Shown here: piece after piece, positions 10,704-19,727 of the stretch | Position numbering within the stretch: position 1 is the stretch's first letter | Layout: every line of letters begins with the position of its first letter | NCBI GenBank assembly: GCA_028690665.1 | Contig: JAQVAV010000013.1 | Span: 1-64,000 of the forward strand | Direction of reading: 5' to 3' | Length of the DNA: 64,000 nt | Source of the DNA: Paludibacter sp. | Lineage (GTDB): Bacteria > Bacteroidota > Bacteroidia > Bacteroidales > Paludibacteraceae | Made by a program: the position numbers and the translations under genes | The notes under the pieces: model-generated | Told to the model about the DNA's origin: nothing | What the model saw: only the letters and a program-made list of their open reading frames with translations | Databases searched by the model: none

Positions 10704-11336
10704 ATGAAGAATAGACGTCTGATAAGCGCTCTGATAATATTGCTGATTACCCGTTCTGTGTTTGCTCAGTTTGGTATCAGGGCCGGAGTAAATTTAGCCA
10801 ACGAAATAAAATCATTCAGTTCGGAAGATATTGCTGCCGGTTTTAGCACGAATAACCTTACAGGGTATCAAATAGGAGTTGTGTATCAGGTTATGCCTGA
10901 AAAATCAGGACTTGGAGGCGAGATTGGATTGATGATTTCTCAAAAAGGGTACACATTTACCGACAGTACATCACTTGCAGATGCTGTACAAACCGGTTAT
11001 CGGGAGATGTATTATTTAGAAGTGCCATTAAATTTTCGTTATCGTTTATCTTTGGGCTTTCTTGGAGTTTACGGATATGGAGGCCTGTACGGAGGATACA
11101 CACTAAAAGGGACAACGGTTCTTGAATCGGACAATACTGCCACAGATATGACTTTTGGAGAATTCATTGACAGAGTAGATTATGGATATAATTTAGGGCT
11201 GGGCGTAGAATTTTTTAAAAAAATTGAAATTGGAGCCAGTTGGCAACAGGGGATAAAAAATATAGCGGTTGCTACAGATAATGCAGATGTTTCAAAAAAT
11301 AAAGTGTTCTCGGTGAATATTACATATTTGTTTTGA
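10704..11336 (+). CDS. Small outer membrane beta-barrel protein
   Basis: Probable eight-stranded outer-membrane barrel of the porin-family / OMP_b-brl_2 type. I start it at ATG 10704, which gives a clean signal peptide (MKNRR, hydrophobic core, VFAQ cleavage), rather than at 10638, which overlaps typA and would add 22 non-signal residues. The 210-residue protein opens with FGIRAGVNLAN, a phrase frequent in this family, has alternating aromatic strands and ends in a terminal Phe, as outer-membrane barrels do. Function unknown. A TAAGTTTG element at 10688-10695 could be a promoter, though it would leave a very short leader. Confidence 0.8.
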   Translation: MKNRRLISALIILLITRSVFAQFGIRAGVNLANEIKSFSSEDIAAGFSTNNLTGYQIGVVYQVMPEKSGLGGEIGLMISQKGYTFTDSTSLADAVQTGYREMYYLEVPLNFRYRLSLGFLGVYGYGGLYGGYTLKGTTVLESDNTATDMTFGEFIDRVDYGYNLGLGVEFFKKIEIGASWQQGIKNIAVATDNADVSKNKVFSVNITYLF

Positions 11337-11357
11337 AAATGAACATACAAAAATTCG

Positions 11358-11390
11358 AAAAGTGATTTACCTGCGTAAATCACTTTTTTA
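11358..11390 (+). terminator. Intrinsic terminator after the barrel gene
   Basis: A perfect 13-bp stem (11358-11370 with 11375-11387) with a CTGC loop ends in a T run. Confidence 0.9.
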
Positions 11391-11498
11391 ATGCTCACTT
11401 ATCAGGAAATTTTATGACAGCTTGTAAATGATTGTATTTCAGTGCAACAACAAAAAAATAAAATTAATGTATCTGTGTCGGATTTCGCTTATTTTTTG

Positions 11499-11506
11499 TA
11501 ACTTTG
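11499..11506 (+). promoter_or_regulatory. -7 promoter element for tig
   Basis: TAACTTTG followed by CAGCCC fits TAnnTTTG. It lies about 100 bases before the tig start, giving a moderately long leader. The -33 element is not clear. Confidence 0.5.
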
Positions 11507-11606
11507 CAGCCCAAAATTGACATAAATAAAAGCCGTTCGTGCTTTTTGTAAATTTTCTCATAATTGTGTGAGATTCAAAATTGTATAATTGGAAATAAAA
11601 TAAATT

Positions 11607-12959
11607 ATGAACATCGTCAGAAAAGACATCGATCAGAGTAATGTAGTTCTCACATTGCAGGTAGCAAAAGCCGATTATAGTGAGAAAGTGGATAAAACTC
11701 TCCGTGAGTACCGTAAAAAAGCGAATATCCCGGGTTTCCGGCCTGGTATGGTACCTGTTGGCCTTTTGAAAAAAATGTACGGAAAGGCTGTTATGGCAGA
11801 AGAAATTAATAAGTTGGTTTCGGATGAGCTTTATAAATATATTCATGAAAACAACATTAATATGTTGGGAGAGCCTCTTCCTAACGAAGAGCAAAAAATG
11901 ATTGATTTTAGCAACGAAGATGATGATCTTGAATTTATATTTGACCTTGGAATTGCTCCTGAGTTTGAAGTCGAGCTTTCGAAAAAAGACAAGGTGAAAT
12001 TTTACGAAATTGCCGTTAGCGATGAAATGATTGATAATCAGGTGAAATCATACACTTCCCGTTTTGGCAAATATATTCAGGAAGAAGTTGTTGAGGAAAA
12101 AGACATGGTGAAAGGTGAAATCCTCGAACTTGAAGACGGAAAAGTAAAAGAAGACGGTAGAAAACTTTCGGATGCAGTTTTAACTCCGGCTTATATGAAA
12201 GACGAAGCGCAGAAAGCTGCTTTTGTAGGCACTGCTAAAGGAGCTGTTGTTGTATTCAATCCTGCCAAAGCTTTCGAAAACGAAACAGAAGTCAGTTCCT
12301 TGCTGAAAATATCAAAAGAAGAAGCAAAAGAAATTACTTCTGATTTCCAGTTTACGATTGATGGAATTACCCGTTATTATGAAGCAGAAGTAAATCAGGA
12401 ACTTTTTGATAAAGTTTACGGTGAAGGAATTGTTAATAATGAAGAAGAATTTCGCGCAAAAGTTAAAGAGAATATAAAGGATAGCCTTTTAGGCGATAGT
12501 GAATACAAATTTGGTCAGGATGCCCGCGATATGCTGATTGCAAAATATGAAAGTCTGGTTTTCCCTGATGTATTCCTGAAACGCTGGGTACTTGAAACCA
12601 ACAAAAATATCACTCCAGAAACTCTGGAAGAAGATTACCCGAAGATGATTGCCGATTTGAAATGGCAGTTGATTAAAGATAAGGTAGCTAAAGCCAATGA
12701 TGTGAAAATAGAAAATGCCGACATAGAGGATTACGCGCAAAAGATTACGCGTGCACAATTTGCCCAATACGGCATGGTAGGTATGGACGATGAGTTAATT
12801 GCCAATTATGCAAAGGATATGCTGAAAAAAGAAGATACCGTGAAAAATATCATTGAAAAGGTTGCGGAGAATAAAGTTTTAGAAATAGTGAAATCGGCAG
12901 TAAAGCTTGATACGAAAGAAATTTCGATCGAAGATTTCAATAAAATGTTTGAAAACTAA
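11607..12959 (+). CDS. tig: Trigger factor, ribosome-associated chaperone
   Basis: Chaperone that binds the ribosome exit tunnel and shields nascent chains; in most families it also has peptidyl-prolyl isomerase activity. The N-terminal domain carries the ribosome-docking signature PGFRPGMVP (residues about 46-54), close to the canonical GFRxGxxP. A degenerate central FKBP-like segment and a long, charged helical C-terminal domain follow. The 450 residues compare with about 430 in E. coli. It lies directly upstream of clpP and clpX, the classic tig-clpP-clpX order of protein quality control genes. Confidence 0.95.
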   Translation: MNIVRKDIDQSNVVLTLQVAKADYSEKVDKTLREYRKKANIPGFRPGMVPVGLLKKMYGKAVMAEEINKLVSDELYKYIHENNINMLGEPLPNEEQKMIDFSNEDDDLEFIFDLGIAPEFEVELSKKDKVKFYEIAVSDEMIDNQVKSYTSRFGKYIQEEVVEEKDMVKGEILELEDGKVKEDGRKLSDAVLTPAYMKDEAQKAAFVGTAKGAVVVFNPAKAFENETEVSSLLKISKEEAKEITSDFQFTIDGITRYYEAEVNQELFDKVYGEGIVNNEEEFRAKVKENIKDSLLGDSEYKFGQDARDMLIAKYESLVFPDVFLKRWVLETNKNITPETLEEDYPKMIADLKWQLIKDKVAKANDVKIENADIEDYAQKITRAQFAQYGMVGMDDELIANYAKDMLKKEDTVKNIIEKVAENKVLEIVKSAVKLDTKEISIEDFNKMFEN

Positions 12960-12982
12960 TTTGTTATATATTTATAACGTTT

Positions 12983-13063
12983 AGAAAAGGCTTTTTTGCA
13001 CTGTTTGATTAAACAAAAATTTTATACCTTTGTTTGATTTTAATATGGCGAAAAGCCTTTTCT
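12983..13063 (+). promoter_or_regulatory. clpP promoter flanked by a 13-bp inverted repeat
   Basis: TTTG (13004-13007) and TACCTTTG (13025-13032), 17 bases apart, form a near-consensus promoter for clpP. It is bracketed by an inverted repeat: AGAAAAGGCTTTT at 12983-12995 and AAAAGCCTTTTCT at 13051-13063. The arms are 55 bases apart, one upstream of the -33 element and one in the expected leader. They could be operator half-sites or a long-range hairpin. No known operator is recognised. Confidence 0.6.
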
Positions 13064-13112
13064 GCATCCGATTAATAATAAATTAAAATAGCAATCTAAA
13101 AATTATTGAAAT

Positions 13113-13787
13113 ATGAATAATGAATTTCGTAACTATGCAACCAAACATCTAGGACTGAATGGCTTGGCCCTGGATAAATATATGGACGTAACGAGCAATT
13201 ATATTTCTCCATCAATTCTTGAAGAACGTCAGTTGAATGTAACCCAGATGGATGTGTTTTCCCGTTTAATGATGGACCGCATTATCTTTTTGGGAACACA
13301 AATAGATGATTATACAGCCAACGTTATTCAGGCACAACTTCTTTATCTTGACTCCTCAGATCCGGGAAAGGATATTTCAATTTATTTGAATTCGCCCGGA
13401 GGTTCGGTTTACGCCGGACTTGGCATTTATGACACCATGCAGTTTATAGGATCGGATGTTGGAACTATTTGTACAGGCATGGCTGCATCTATGGCTGCTG
13501 TATTGTTAGTTGCCGGCGAAAAAGGCAAGCGTTCGGCTTTGAAACATTCGCGTGTAATGATTCATCAACCTATGGGGGGAGCTCAGGGACAAGCTTCGGA
13601 TATTGAAATTACTGCCCGTGAGATTCAAAAGCTAAAAAAAGAGCTTTATACAATTATAGCAGATCATTCAGGTAATCCGTTTGAACGCATCGAAAAAGAT
13701 TCCGACCGCGATTATTGGATGAATTCGCAGGAGGCACTTGACTATGGAATGATTGATAAAGTACTGTTTAACGAAAAGAAAAAGTAA
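13113..13787 (+). CDS. clpP: ATP-dependent Clp protease proteolytic subunit
   Basis: Serine peptidase that forms the double-heptamer degradation chamber fed by ClpX. The catalytic triad is readable: Ser126 in GMAASMAA, His151 in HQPMGG and Asp200 in SDRDYW. The spacing of 25 and 49 residues equals that of E. coli S97/H122/D171. The 224-residue chain includes an N-terminal extension that may be a propeptide. It is followed 97 bases later by clpX. Confidence 0.97.
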   Translation: MNNEFRNYATKHLGLNGLALDKYMDVTSNYISPSILEERQLNVTQMDVFSRLMMDRIIFLGTQIDDYTANVIQAQLLYLDSSDPGKDISIYLNSPGGSVYAGLGIYDTMQFIGSDVGTICTGMAASMAAVLLVAGEKGKRSALKHSRVMIHQPMGGAQGQASDIEITAREIQKLKKELYTIIADHSGNPFERIEKDSDRDYWMNSQEALDYGMIDKVLFNEKKK

Positions 13788-13884
13788 AAGAATACTTTAT
13801 CAGTTCTGAGACCTGAAATAAAATTATCGTATAAATAAAATGTGGACGATTTCATTGACAAGTTGAAAATGTCCTGAAAAAGTT

Positions 13885-15117
13885 ATGGCAAAAACAACTA
13901 AATATTGTAATTTCTGTGGCAGACCGGAGTCTCAGGTTGATTTTTTTATTATGGGGCAGGGTGGAGTGCACATTTGTAATGAGTGTGCTTTGCAAGCGGC
14001 TGAGATTGTGCGGGAGAATACTCAAAATAAAGCTGAAACGCCTGCCCTGCATCGCGATCAGGTGCCGAAACCTGTTGAAATAAAGAAATATCTTGACCAG
14101 TATGTTATCGGGCAGGATGAAGCCAAAAAATTTCTCTCTGTGGCCGTCTACAATCACTATAAACGTCTGATGCAGGAAAATTCGGGAGATGATGTCGAAA
14201 TTGAAAAGTCGAATATCATTATGGTCGGATATACCGGTACCGGAAAAACATTATTGGCCCGTACCATTGCTAAAAAATTACATGTCCCTTTTACGATTGT
14301 AGATGCAACGGTGCTGACCGAGGCGGGCTATGTAGGTGAAGATATAGAAAGCATTCTTACGAGGCTGTTGCAGGTGGCCGATTACGATGTAAAAGCAGCA
14401 GAACGAGGTATTGTTTTTATTGATGAGATTGATAAAATTGCGCGTAAGGGAGATAATCCGAGTATTACGAGAGATGTGAGTGGTGAAGGGGTACAACAAG
14501 GTTTGTTGAAGTTGCTAGAGGGCTCTGTAGTCAATGTTCCACCTCAGGGCGGACGTAAGCATCCCGATCAGAAAATGATTGCAGTAAATACTCAGAATAT
14601 ACTGTTTATTTGTGGAGGCGCATTTGATGGTATTGAGAAAAAAATTGCTGCCCGTCTTAATACAAGAGTAGTAGGATATGGTTCTGCTTCCGAAAATGAA
14701 CAAATCGATAAAAAAAATTTGTTGCAATATATTGCTCCTCAGGATCTGAAGTCGTTTGGTTTGATCCCCGAAATTATCGGGCGTCTGCCAATACTTACCT
14801 ATCTTGAACCACTTGATCGTAAAACTTTACGTCGGATCTTGGTTGAGCCAAAAAATTCGATCATCAAACAATATATAAAATTGTTCAAAATGGATCATAT
14901 TGATTTGATTTTTGATGACGATGTTTTGGATTATATTGTCGATAAAGCGATCGAATTTAAATTGGGTGCCCGCGGTTTAAGGTCAATTACCGAGACAATT
15001 ATTATGGACAAGATGTACGAAATGCCATCGACTAACGATAAAATTCTTAATATCACATTGGATTATGCGCGTACAAAAATTGAAAAAGCGAATATGAATA
15101 GGCTCAAAATTGCATAA
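13885..15117 (+). CDS. clpX: ATP-dependent Clp protease ATP-binding subunit ClpX
   Basis: AAA+ unfoldase that recognises substrates and threads them into ClpP. The N-terminal zinc-binding domain has Cys8, Cys11, Cys31 and Cys34. The Walker A motif is GYTGTGKT (residues 115-122), with Tyr and Thr in place of the common Pro and Ser. The GYVG pore loop, Walker [11 protein letters not shown] and the GARGLRS sensor-2 region are intact. The loop that docks on ClpP, usually I/L-G-F, reads V-G-Y at 263-265. Length 410 residues is normal. Probably co-transcribed with clpP. Confidence 0.97.
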   Translation: MAKTTKYCNFCGRPESQVDFFIMGQGGVHICNECALQAAEIVRENTQNKAETPALHRDQVPKPVEIKKYLDQYVIGQDEAKKFLSVAVYNHYKRLMQENSGDDVEIEKSNIIMVGYTGTGKTLLARTIAKKLHVPFTIVDATVLTEAGYVGEDIESILTRLLQVADYDVKAAERGIVFIDEIDKIARKGDNPSITRDVSGEGVQQGLLKLLEGSVVNVPPQGGRKHPDQKMIAVNTQNILFICGGAFDGIEKKIAARLNTRVVGYGSASENEQIDKKNLLQYIAPQDLKSFGLIPEIIGRLPILTYLEPLDRKTLRRILVEPKNSIIKQYIKLFKMDHIDLIFDDDVLDYIVDKAIEFKLGARGLRSITETIIMDKMYEMPSTNDKILNITLDYARTKIEKANMNRLKIA

Positions 15118-15142
15118 ATTGCATATATTAAAATGCTGTATG

Positions 15143-15187
15143 TCAGGATATTTGTCAATGTAGTTGATAAATATCCTGATTTTTTTT
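15143..15187 (+). terminator. Intrinsic terminator after clpX
   Basis: A 16-bp stem (15143-15158 with 15164-15179, one G-U pair) and a TGTAG loop precede eight T residues. Confidence 0.92.
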
Positions 15188-15375
15188 GTGAAAGGACTTG
15201 TATATTTGAAATCTGTTTATAATTTTGTTTCTATATAAAATGCTGTTAAGGAAATTTGATTGCTATGAAATATTTAGAAAGAGTGAATTAAAAATGGCAA
15301 AAAAAAATCTTAATTAGTAGATAATTCGACAATAAATACTACTTTCGCAAACCATTTTTGAAAAGAGACTGAGAT

Positions 15376-17562
15376 ATGGCTACTCATTCTGCACTGACAG
15401 AACAATTAAAAAGGAATTTTGGCTTCGACAGTTTCAAAGGAAATCAGGAGGTGATCATTCAGAATGTTCTAAATGGTAAGGACACATTTGTTTTGATGCC
15501 AACCGGAGGAGGAAAGTCTTTGTGCTATCAATTACCTTCTTTATTATTGGAAGGAACGGCTATTGTGATTTCTCCGCTTATTGCCCTTATGAAAAATCAG
15601 GTTGATGCCATGAGGAATTTTAGCGAAGAGGATGGGATAGCACATTTTATTAATTCATCGCTTACTAAGCAAGCCCTTGAACAGGTAAAAAGCGATTTGT
15701 TATCGGGCAAAACAAAATTGTTATATGTTGCTCCGGAGTCTCTCACAAAGGAAGATAACATTGAGTTTCTGAAGCAATTAAAAATATCTTTTTATGCGGT
15801 GGATGAAGCTCATTGTATTTCGGAATGGGGTCATGATTTCCGACCGGAATACAGAAGGATAAGACCGATAATAAATGAAATTGGCGAAGCTCCGGTCATT
15901 GCTTTGACCGCGACAGCTACTCCCAAAGTGCAGCATGATATACAGAAAAATCTGGGAATGTTGCAGGCAGATGTTTTTAAATCCTCGTTTAATCGGCCTA
16001 ATTTGTATTATGAAGTCAGACCGAAAACAAAAGATGTTGACAAAGAAATTATAAAATATATCCGTTCCCAGACCGGCAAATCAGGTATAATATATTGTCT
16101 GAGCCGGAAAAGAGTCGAAGAGCTGGCGGAAACGCTTAATGTAAACGGGATTTCCTGTCTGCCTTATCATGCAGGTATGGATTCCGCGCAGCGTAGCGAA
16201 AATCAGGATAAATTTCTGATGGAAAAAGTTCAGGTGATTGTTGCGACAATTGCGTTCGGGATGGGTATTGATAAACCAGATGTGAGATTTGTAATTCATT
16301 ACGATATGCCTAAAAGTCTTGAAGGTTATTATCAGGAGACCGGCAGGGGTGGACGTGATGGAGGAGAAGGGCAGTGTATAGCGTTTTATGCTTACAAAGA
16401 TCTTGAGAAACTGCGTAAGTTCATGCAGGGAAAACCTATTGCAGAACAAGAGATCGGAAATCAGCTGCTGCTGGAAACTCAGGCCTATGCCGAATCATCG
16501 GTTTGTCGCCGGAAATTGTTATTACACTATTTCGGTGAAGAATATGAAAAAGATAATTGTGCATGTTGTGATAACTGTATGAAACCACGTAAATTTATGG
16601 AAGGGCAGGACATTTTACTGTCAGTATTGGAAACAATTGTAGAAGTTCGCGAAAAATTTAAAGCAGAACATATCGTAGACATACTCAAAGGTAAAGAGAC
16701 TACGGATATAAAAACATATCAGCATGAAGACCTTGAAAGCTTCGGATCGGCGGCTGATGAAGATGAAAAACTTTTGCATGCCGTAATAAGGCAGGCCATG
16801 ATTGCCGGTTATATTTCGAAAGATATTGAGAATTATGGCCTTCTGAAACTTACACCGGCAGGTAAAGCATACATCAAAAAACCGGTATCGTTCCCTATTG
16901 TACAAGATAACGATTTTGAAGATGAAGATGAGGAGCCAACAGCCAAAAGTGCAGGAGGAACCTGTGCTGCCGATGACGTATTATTTTCTATTTTGAAAGA
17001 TCTTCGAAAAAAGCTTTCGAAGAAACTGGAAGTTCCTCCGTTTGTGATTTTTCAGGATCCATCATTGGAAGCTATGGCTACGACATATCCCATCACTATG
17101 GAGGAATTGCAAAATATTCCCGGAGTAGGTGCAGGTAAAGCAAAACGTTATGGTGAAGAATTCCTGAAAGTGATTAAGGAACATGTGAAGGAAAATGAAA
17201 TCATTCGTCCTGAGGACTTACGTGTACGTACTGTTGCGAATAAATCTAAATTAAAAGTTTCCATAATTCAATCAATTGACCGGAAAATAGCTCTCGATGA
17301 TATTGCTTTGGCTAAAGGACTTGATATAAGTGAGCTTTTAGATGAAATTGAAGCTATCGTTTATTCCGGAACTAAAATAAATATTGATTATTTTTTGGAT
17401 GAAGTAATGGATCCGGATCGTATTGACGAGATTTTTGATTATTTCAGTACAGCAGAAACAGATAAGATTGAACCTGCATTGAAAGAGCTTGGCGAAGATG
17501 AATACAGTGAAACAGAAATTAGGCTTGTAAGGATTAAATTTTTGTCTGAAATTGGCAACTAA
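15376..17562 (+). CDS. recQ: ATP-dependent DNA helicase RecQ
   Basis: 3'-5' DNA helicase for recombination and repair. The helicase core shows motif I TGGGKS (Lys47), motif II DEAH (143-146), TATATP, and motif VI QETGRGGRDG. The RecQ-C-terminal zinc site follows (CRR...CACCDNC). A winged-helix region and an HRDC-type segment with GVGAGKAKRYGEEFL follow, and then an acidic C-terminal extension; the 728 residues exceed the about 610 of E. coli RecQ. A weak promoter-like TACTTTCG lies about 35 bases upstream. Confidence 0.94.
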   Translation: MATHSALTEQLKRNFGFDSFKGNQEVIIQNVLNGKDTFVLMPTGGGKSLCYQLPSLLLEGTAIVISPLIALMKNQVDAMRNFSEEDGIAHFINSSLTKQALEQVKSDLLSGKTKLLYVAPESLTKEDNIEFLKQLKISFYAVDEAHCISEWGHDFRPEYRRIRPIINEIGEAPVIALTATATPKVQHDIQKNLGMLQADVFKSSFNRPNLYYEVRPKTKDVDKEIIKYIRSQTGKSGIIYCLSRKRVEELAETLNVNGISCLPYHAGMDSAQRSENQDKFLMEKVQVIVATIAFGMGIDKPDVRFVIHYDMPKSLEGYYQETGRGGRDGGEGQCIAFYAYKDLEKLRKFMQGKPIAEQEIGNQLLLETQAYAESSVCRRKLLLHYFGEEYEKDNCACCDNCMKPRKFMEGQDILLSVLETIVEVREKFKAEHIVDILKGKETTDIKTYQHEDLESFGSAADEDEKLLHAVIRQAMIAGYISKDIENYGLLKLTPAGKAYIKKPVSFPIVQDNDFEDEDEEPTAKSAGGTCAADDVLFSILKDLRKKLSKKLEVPPFVIFQDPSLEAMATTYPITMEELQNIPGVGAGKAKRYGEEFLKVIKEHVKENEIIRPEDLRVRTVANKSKLKVSIIQSIDRKIALDDIALAKGLDISELLDEIEAIVYSGTKINIDYFLDEVMDPDRIDEIFDYFSTAETDKIEPALKELGEDEYSETEIRLVRIKFLSEIGN

Positions 17563-17588
17563 ACTAATCAGATTTGATGATAAAAGCT

Positions 17589-17620
17589 AAAGGTTGGATT
17601 CTATAATCCGGCCTTTTTTT
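17589..17620 (+). terminator. Intrinsic terminator after recQ
   Basis: A 12-bp stem (17589-17600 with 17605-17616, two G-U pairs) with a CTAT loop runs into a T tract. Confidence 0.88.
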
Positions 17621-17866
17621 ATGAATATGGGCTACAGGTAAAGGTCGGTTTTTATGTTTTATGACATATCATGTGTATTTATATACATAAATTCTATGAT
17701 TTTTCGATTAATCCCGTTATCTTTCTACCACTTTATTTTGTAAGAAAATAAATCTATCTTCATTTTATAAATAATACCACTTCAAAAATGTAATTATAAC
17801 AAATAATTATTATTTTTGTGAGATTAATTTAGTTGTTATTTTTTTAATTATATAAATAGAAATTGT

Positions 17867-18070
17867 ATGTTTAAAAAATTGTACCTTTTTTACAGGGATG
17901 GTTTCAAAAACATGACTGTAGGGAAAACATTGTGGTTAATAATAATTATAAAACTATTTATAATGTTCGCTATCCTGAAAGCTTTCTTTTTTCCCAATTA
18001 CCTGAATACCCATTTTGATTCAGATGAAAGCAAAGCTGATTTTGTCAGACAGGAATTAATAAACAGATAA
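17867..18070 (+). CDS. Small membrane protein of the DUF4492 family, upstream of cydA
   Basis: A 67-residue protein with a basic N-terminus, one hydrophobic segment (about residues 23-43) and a charged, probably periplasmic tail. I recognise it as DUF4492, a small protein found immediately before cydA in Bacteroidota and in some Campylobacterota. It starts a three-gene unit with cydA 39 bases downstream. By analogy with CydX/CydS of other bd oxidases it could be a small accessory subunit, but that role is inference. A TATTTTTG element at 17811-17818 may be the operon promoter. Confidence 0.82.
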   Translation: MFKKLYLFYRDGFKNMTVGKTLWLIIIIKLFIMFAILKAFFFPNYLNTHFDSDESKADFVRQELINR

Positions 18071-18109
18071 AAATACAACCTTTTTATTTAATACATTAAT
18101 TAAACATTT

Positions 18110-19678
18110 ATGGAATTATTAGATGCGTCTTTATTAGGATGGTCGAGAGCACAGTTTGCTTTGACTGCCATGTATCACTGGTTGTTCGTGCCATTGACTC
18201 TTGGATTGGGTGTAATCATGTCGATCATGGAGACACTCTACTATAGAACAGGAAACGAAGAATGGAAGAAAGCCACCAAATTTTGGATGACATTATTCGG
18301 TGTCAACTTTGCTATAGGAGTAGCTACGGGTATTATTCTTGAATTTGAATTTGGCACTAACTGGTCCAATTACAGCTGGTTTGTCGGCGATATTTTTGGA
18401 GCACCGTTAGCCATTGAAGGTATTATGGCATTCTTTATGGAAGCTACCTTTATTTCAATTATGTTTTTTGGTTGGAATAAAGTGGGGAAAGGCTTTCATT
18501 TGGCCTCAACATGGCTGACAGTAATTGGTGCTACTCTTTCTGCTTTATGGATTCTGGTGGCTAATGCGTGGATGCAATATCCGGTAGGTATGGAATTTAA
18601 TCCGGATATGTCGCGAAACGAAATGATTGATTTCTGGAGTATTTTATTTTCTCCCGTGGCAATGAATAAATTTAGTCATACAGTCCTTTCCGGTTGGGTG
18701 CAGGGTGCTTTATTCGTTATTGGTATCAGCGGCTGGTTCCTGATTAAAAAACGCAATATCCAGTTTTCTCTGAAAAGTATGAAGGTCGGAGCTGTTTTTG
18801 GTCTGATAGCCATTGTGCTTTTGATTTATACAGGTGATGGTTCTGCATTCCATGTATCTCAGAAACAACCGATGAAACTTGCTGCTATGGAAGGCCTTTA
18901 TAAAGGCAAGGAAAAAGCGAATATTATTGCAGTTGGTATGTTGAACGGAGATAAAAAAGCATATAATGACTCGATTGATCCATTCATTTTCAAAATTGAT
19001 GTGCCGATTCCCGGTTTATTGTCGTTCCTCGGATATCGAGATATTAATGCTTTTGTCCCGGGGATTCAGGATATAATTGATGGTGGTTACATGGTTAAGG
19101 ATGCTTCCGGTAATGGGAAACCGGCATTGTCCTTTGTTGAGAAACAGACAAGCGGTATGAAGGCTAAGGATGCTTTGGCCGGGTATCAGCAGGCTATGGC
19201 TGTAAAAGATACTGCAACTGCCGAAGTTCATAAGGCTGTGCTGAAAGATAATTATTCTAATTTCGGTTATGCTTATCTTGAAAAACCAGAAGATTTGATT
19301 CCGAATGTACCGATGGTTTTTTATTCATTCCATATTATGGTTGGACTGGGTATGTTCTTTTTATTGTTATTTGCTGTTGTACTTTTCTTTGTGTATAAAA
19401 AGAAAATAGAAAATATGAAATGGCTGAACTGGGTGGCTGTGTGGAGCATTCCGCTTGGTTATGTTGCGGGTCAGGTAGGCTGGATAGTTGCCGAAGTAGG
19501 ACGGCAACCCTGGGCTATTCAGGATGTGTTGCCGGTTCAGGCTGCGGTATCAGACATTTCTTCGGGTTCTGTTATTATAACATTTTCCCTGTTTGCGGTA
19601 TTGTTTACAGCTTTGCTTGTGGCTGAGCTGAGAATTATGTTCAAACAGATTAAGAAGGGTCCGGAAGCAGAACATTAG
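18110..19678 (+). CDS. cydA: Cytochrome bd ubiquinol oxidase subunit I
   Basis: Quinol-oxidising, haem-carrying subunit of the high-affinity bd oxidase in the inner membrane, used under microaerobic conditions. Presumed haem ligands are visible: His23 in the N-terminal SRAQFALTAMYHWLFVPL block, His190 in KFSHTVLSG and Met410 in SFHIMVGLG. The conserved GRQPWAIQDVLP motif follows the quinol-binding loop. Length 522 residues is normal. cydB follows 49 bases later, and DUF4492 precedes it. Confidence 0.97.
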   Translation: MELLDASLLGWSRAQFALTAMYHWLFVPLTLGLGVIMSIMETLYYRTGNEEWKKATKFWMTLFGVNFAIGVATGIILEFEFGTNWSNYSWFVGDIFGAPLAIEGIMAFFMEATFISIMFFGWNKVGKGFHLASTWLTVIGATLSALWILVANAWMQYPVGMEFNPDMSRNEMIDFWSILFSPVAMNKFSHTVLSGWVQGALFVIGISGWFLIKKRNIQFSLKSMKVGAVFGLIAIVLLIYTGDGSAFHVSQKQPMKLAAMEGLYKGKEKANIIAVGMLNGDKKAYNDSIDPFIFKIDVPIPGLLSFLGYRDINAFVPGIQDIIDGGYMVKDASGNGKPALSFVEKQTSGMKAKDALAGYQQAMAVKDTATAEVHKAVLKDNYSNFGYAYLEKPEDLIPNVPMVFYSFHIMVGLGMFFLLLFAVVLFFVYKKKIENMKWLNWVAVWSIPLGYVAGQVGWIVAEVGRQPWAIQDVLPVQAAVSDISSGSVIITFSLFAVLFTALLVAELRIMFKQIKKGPEAEH

Positions 19679-19727
19679 GCGGGTTTGCGCATACAAAGAT
19701 TTAATTTAAAACTTCAAAAACGATATT

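Noticed and set aside
17655-17700. Palindrome-like ATGA-CATA-TCAT near the cyd promoter as an FNR-type site
   Set aside because: It does not match the TTGAT-N4-ATCAA pattern well enough.
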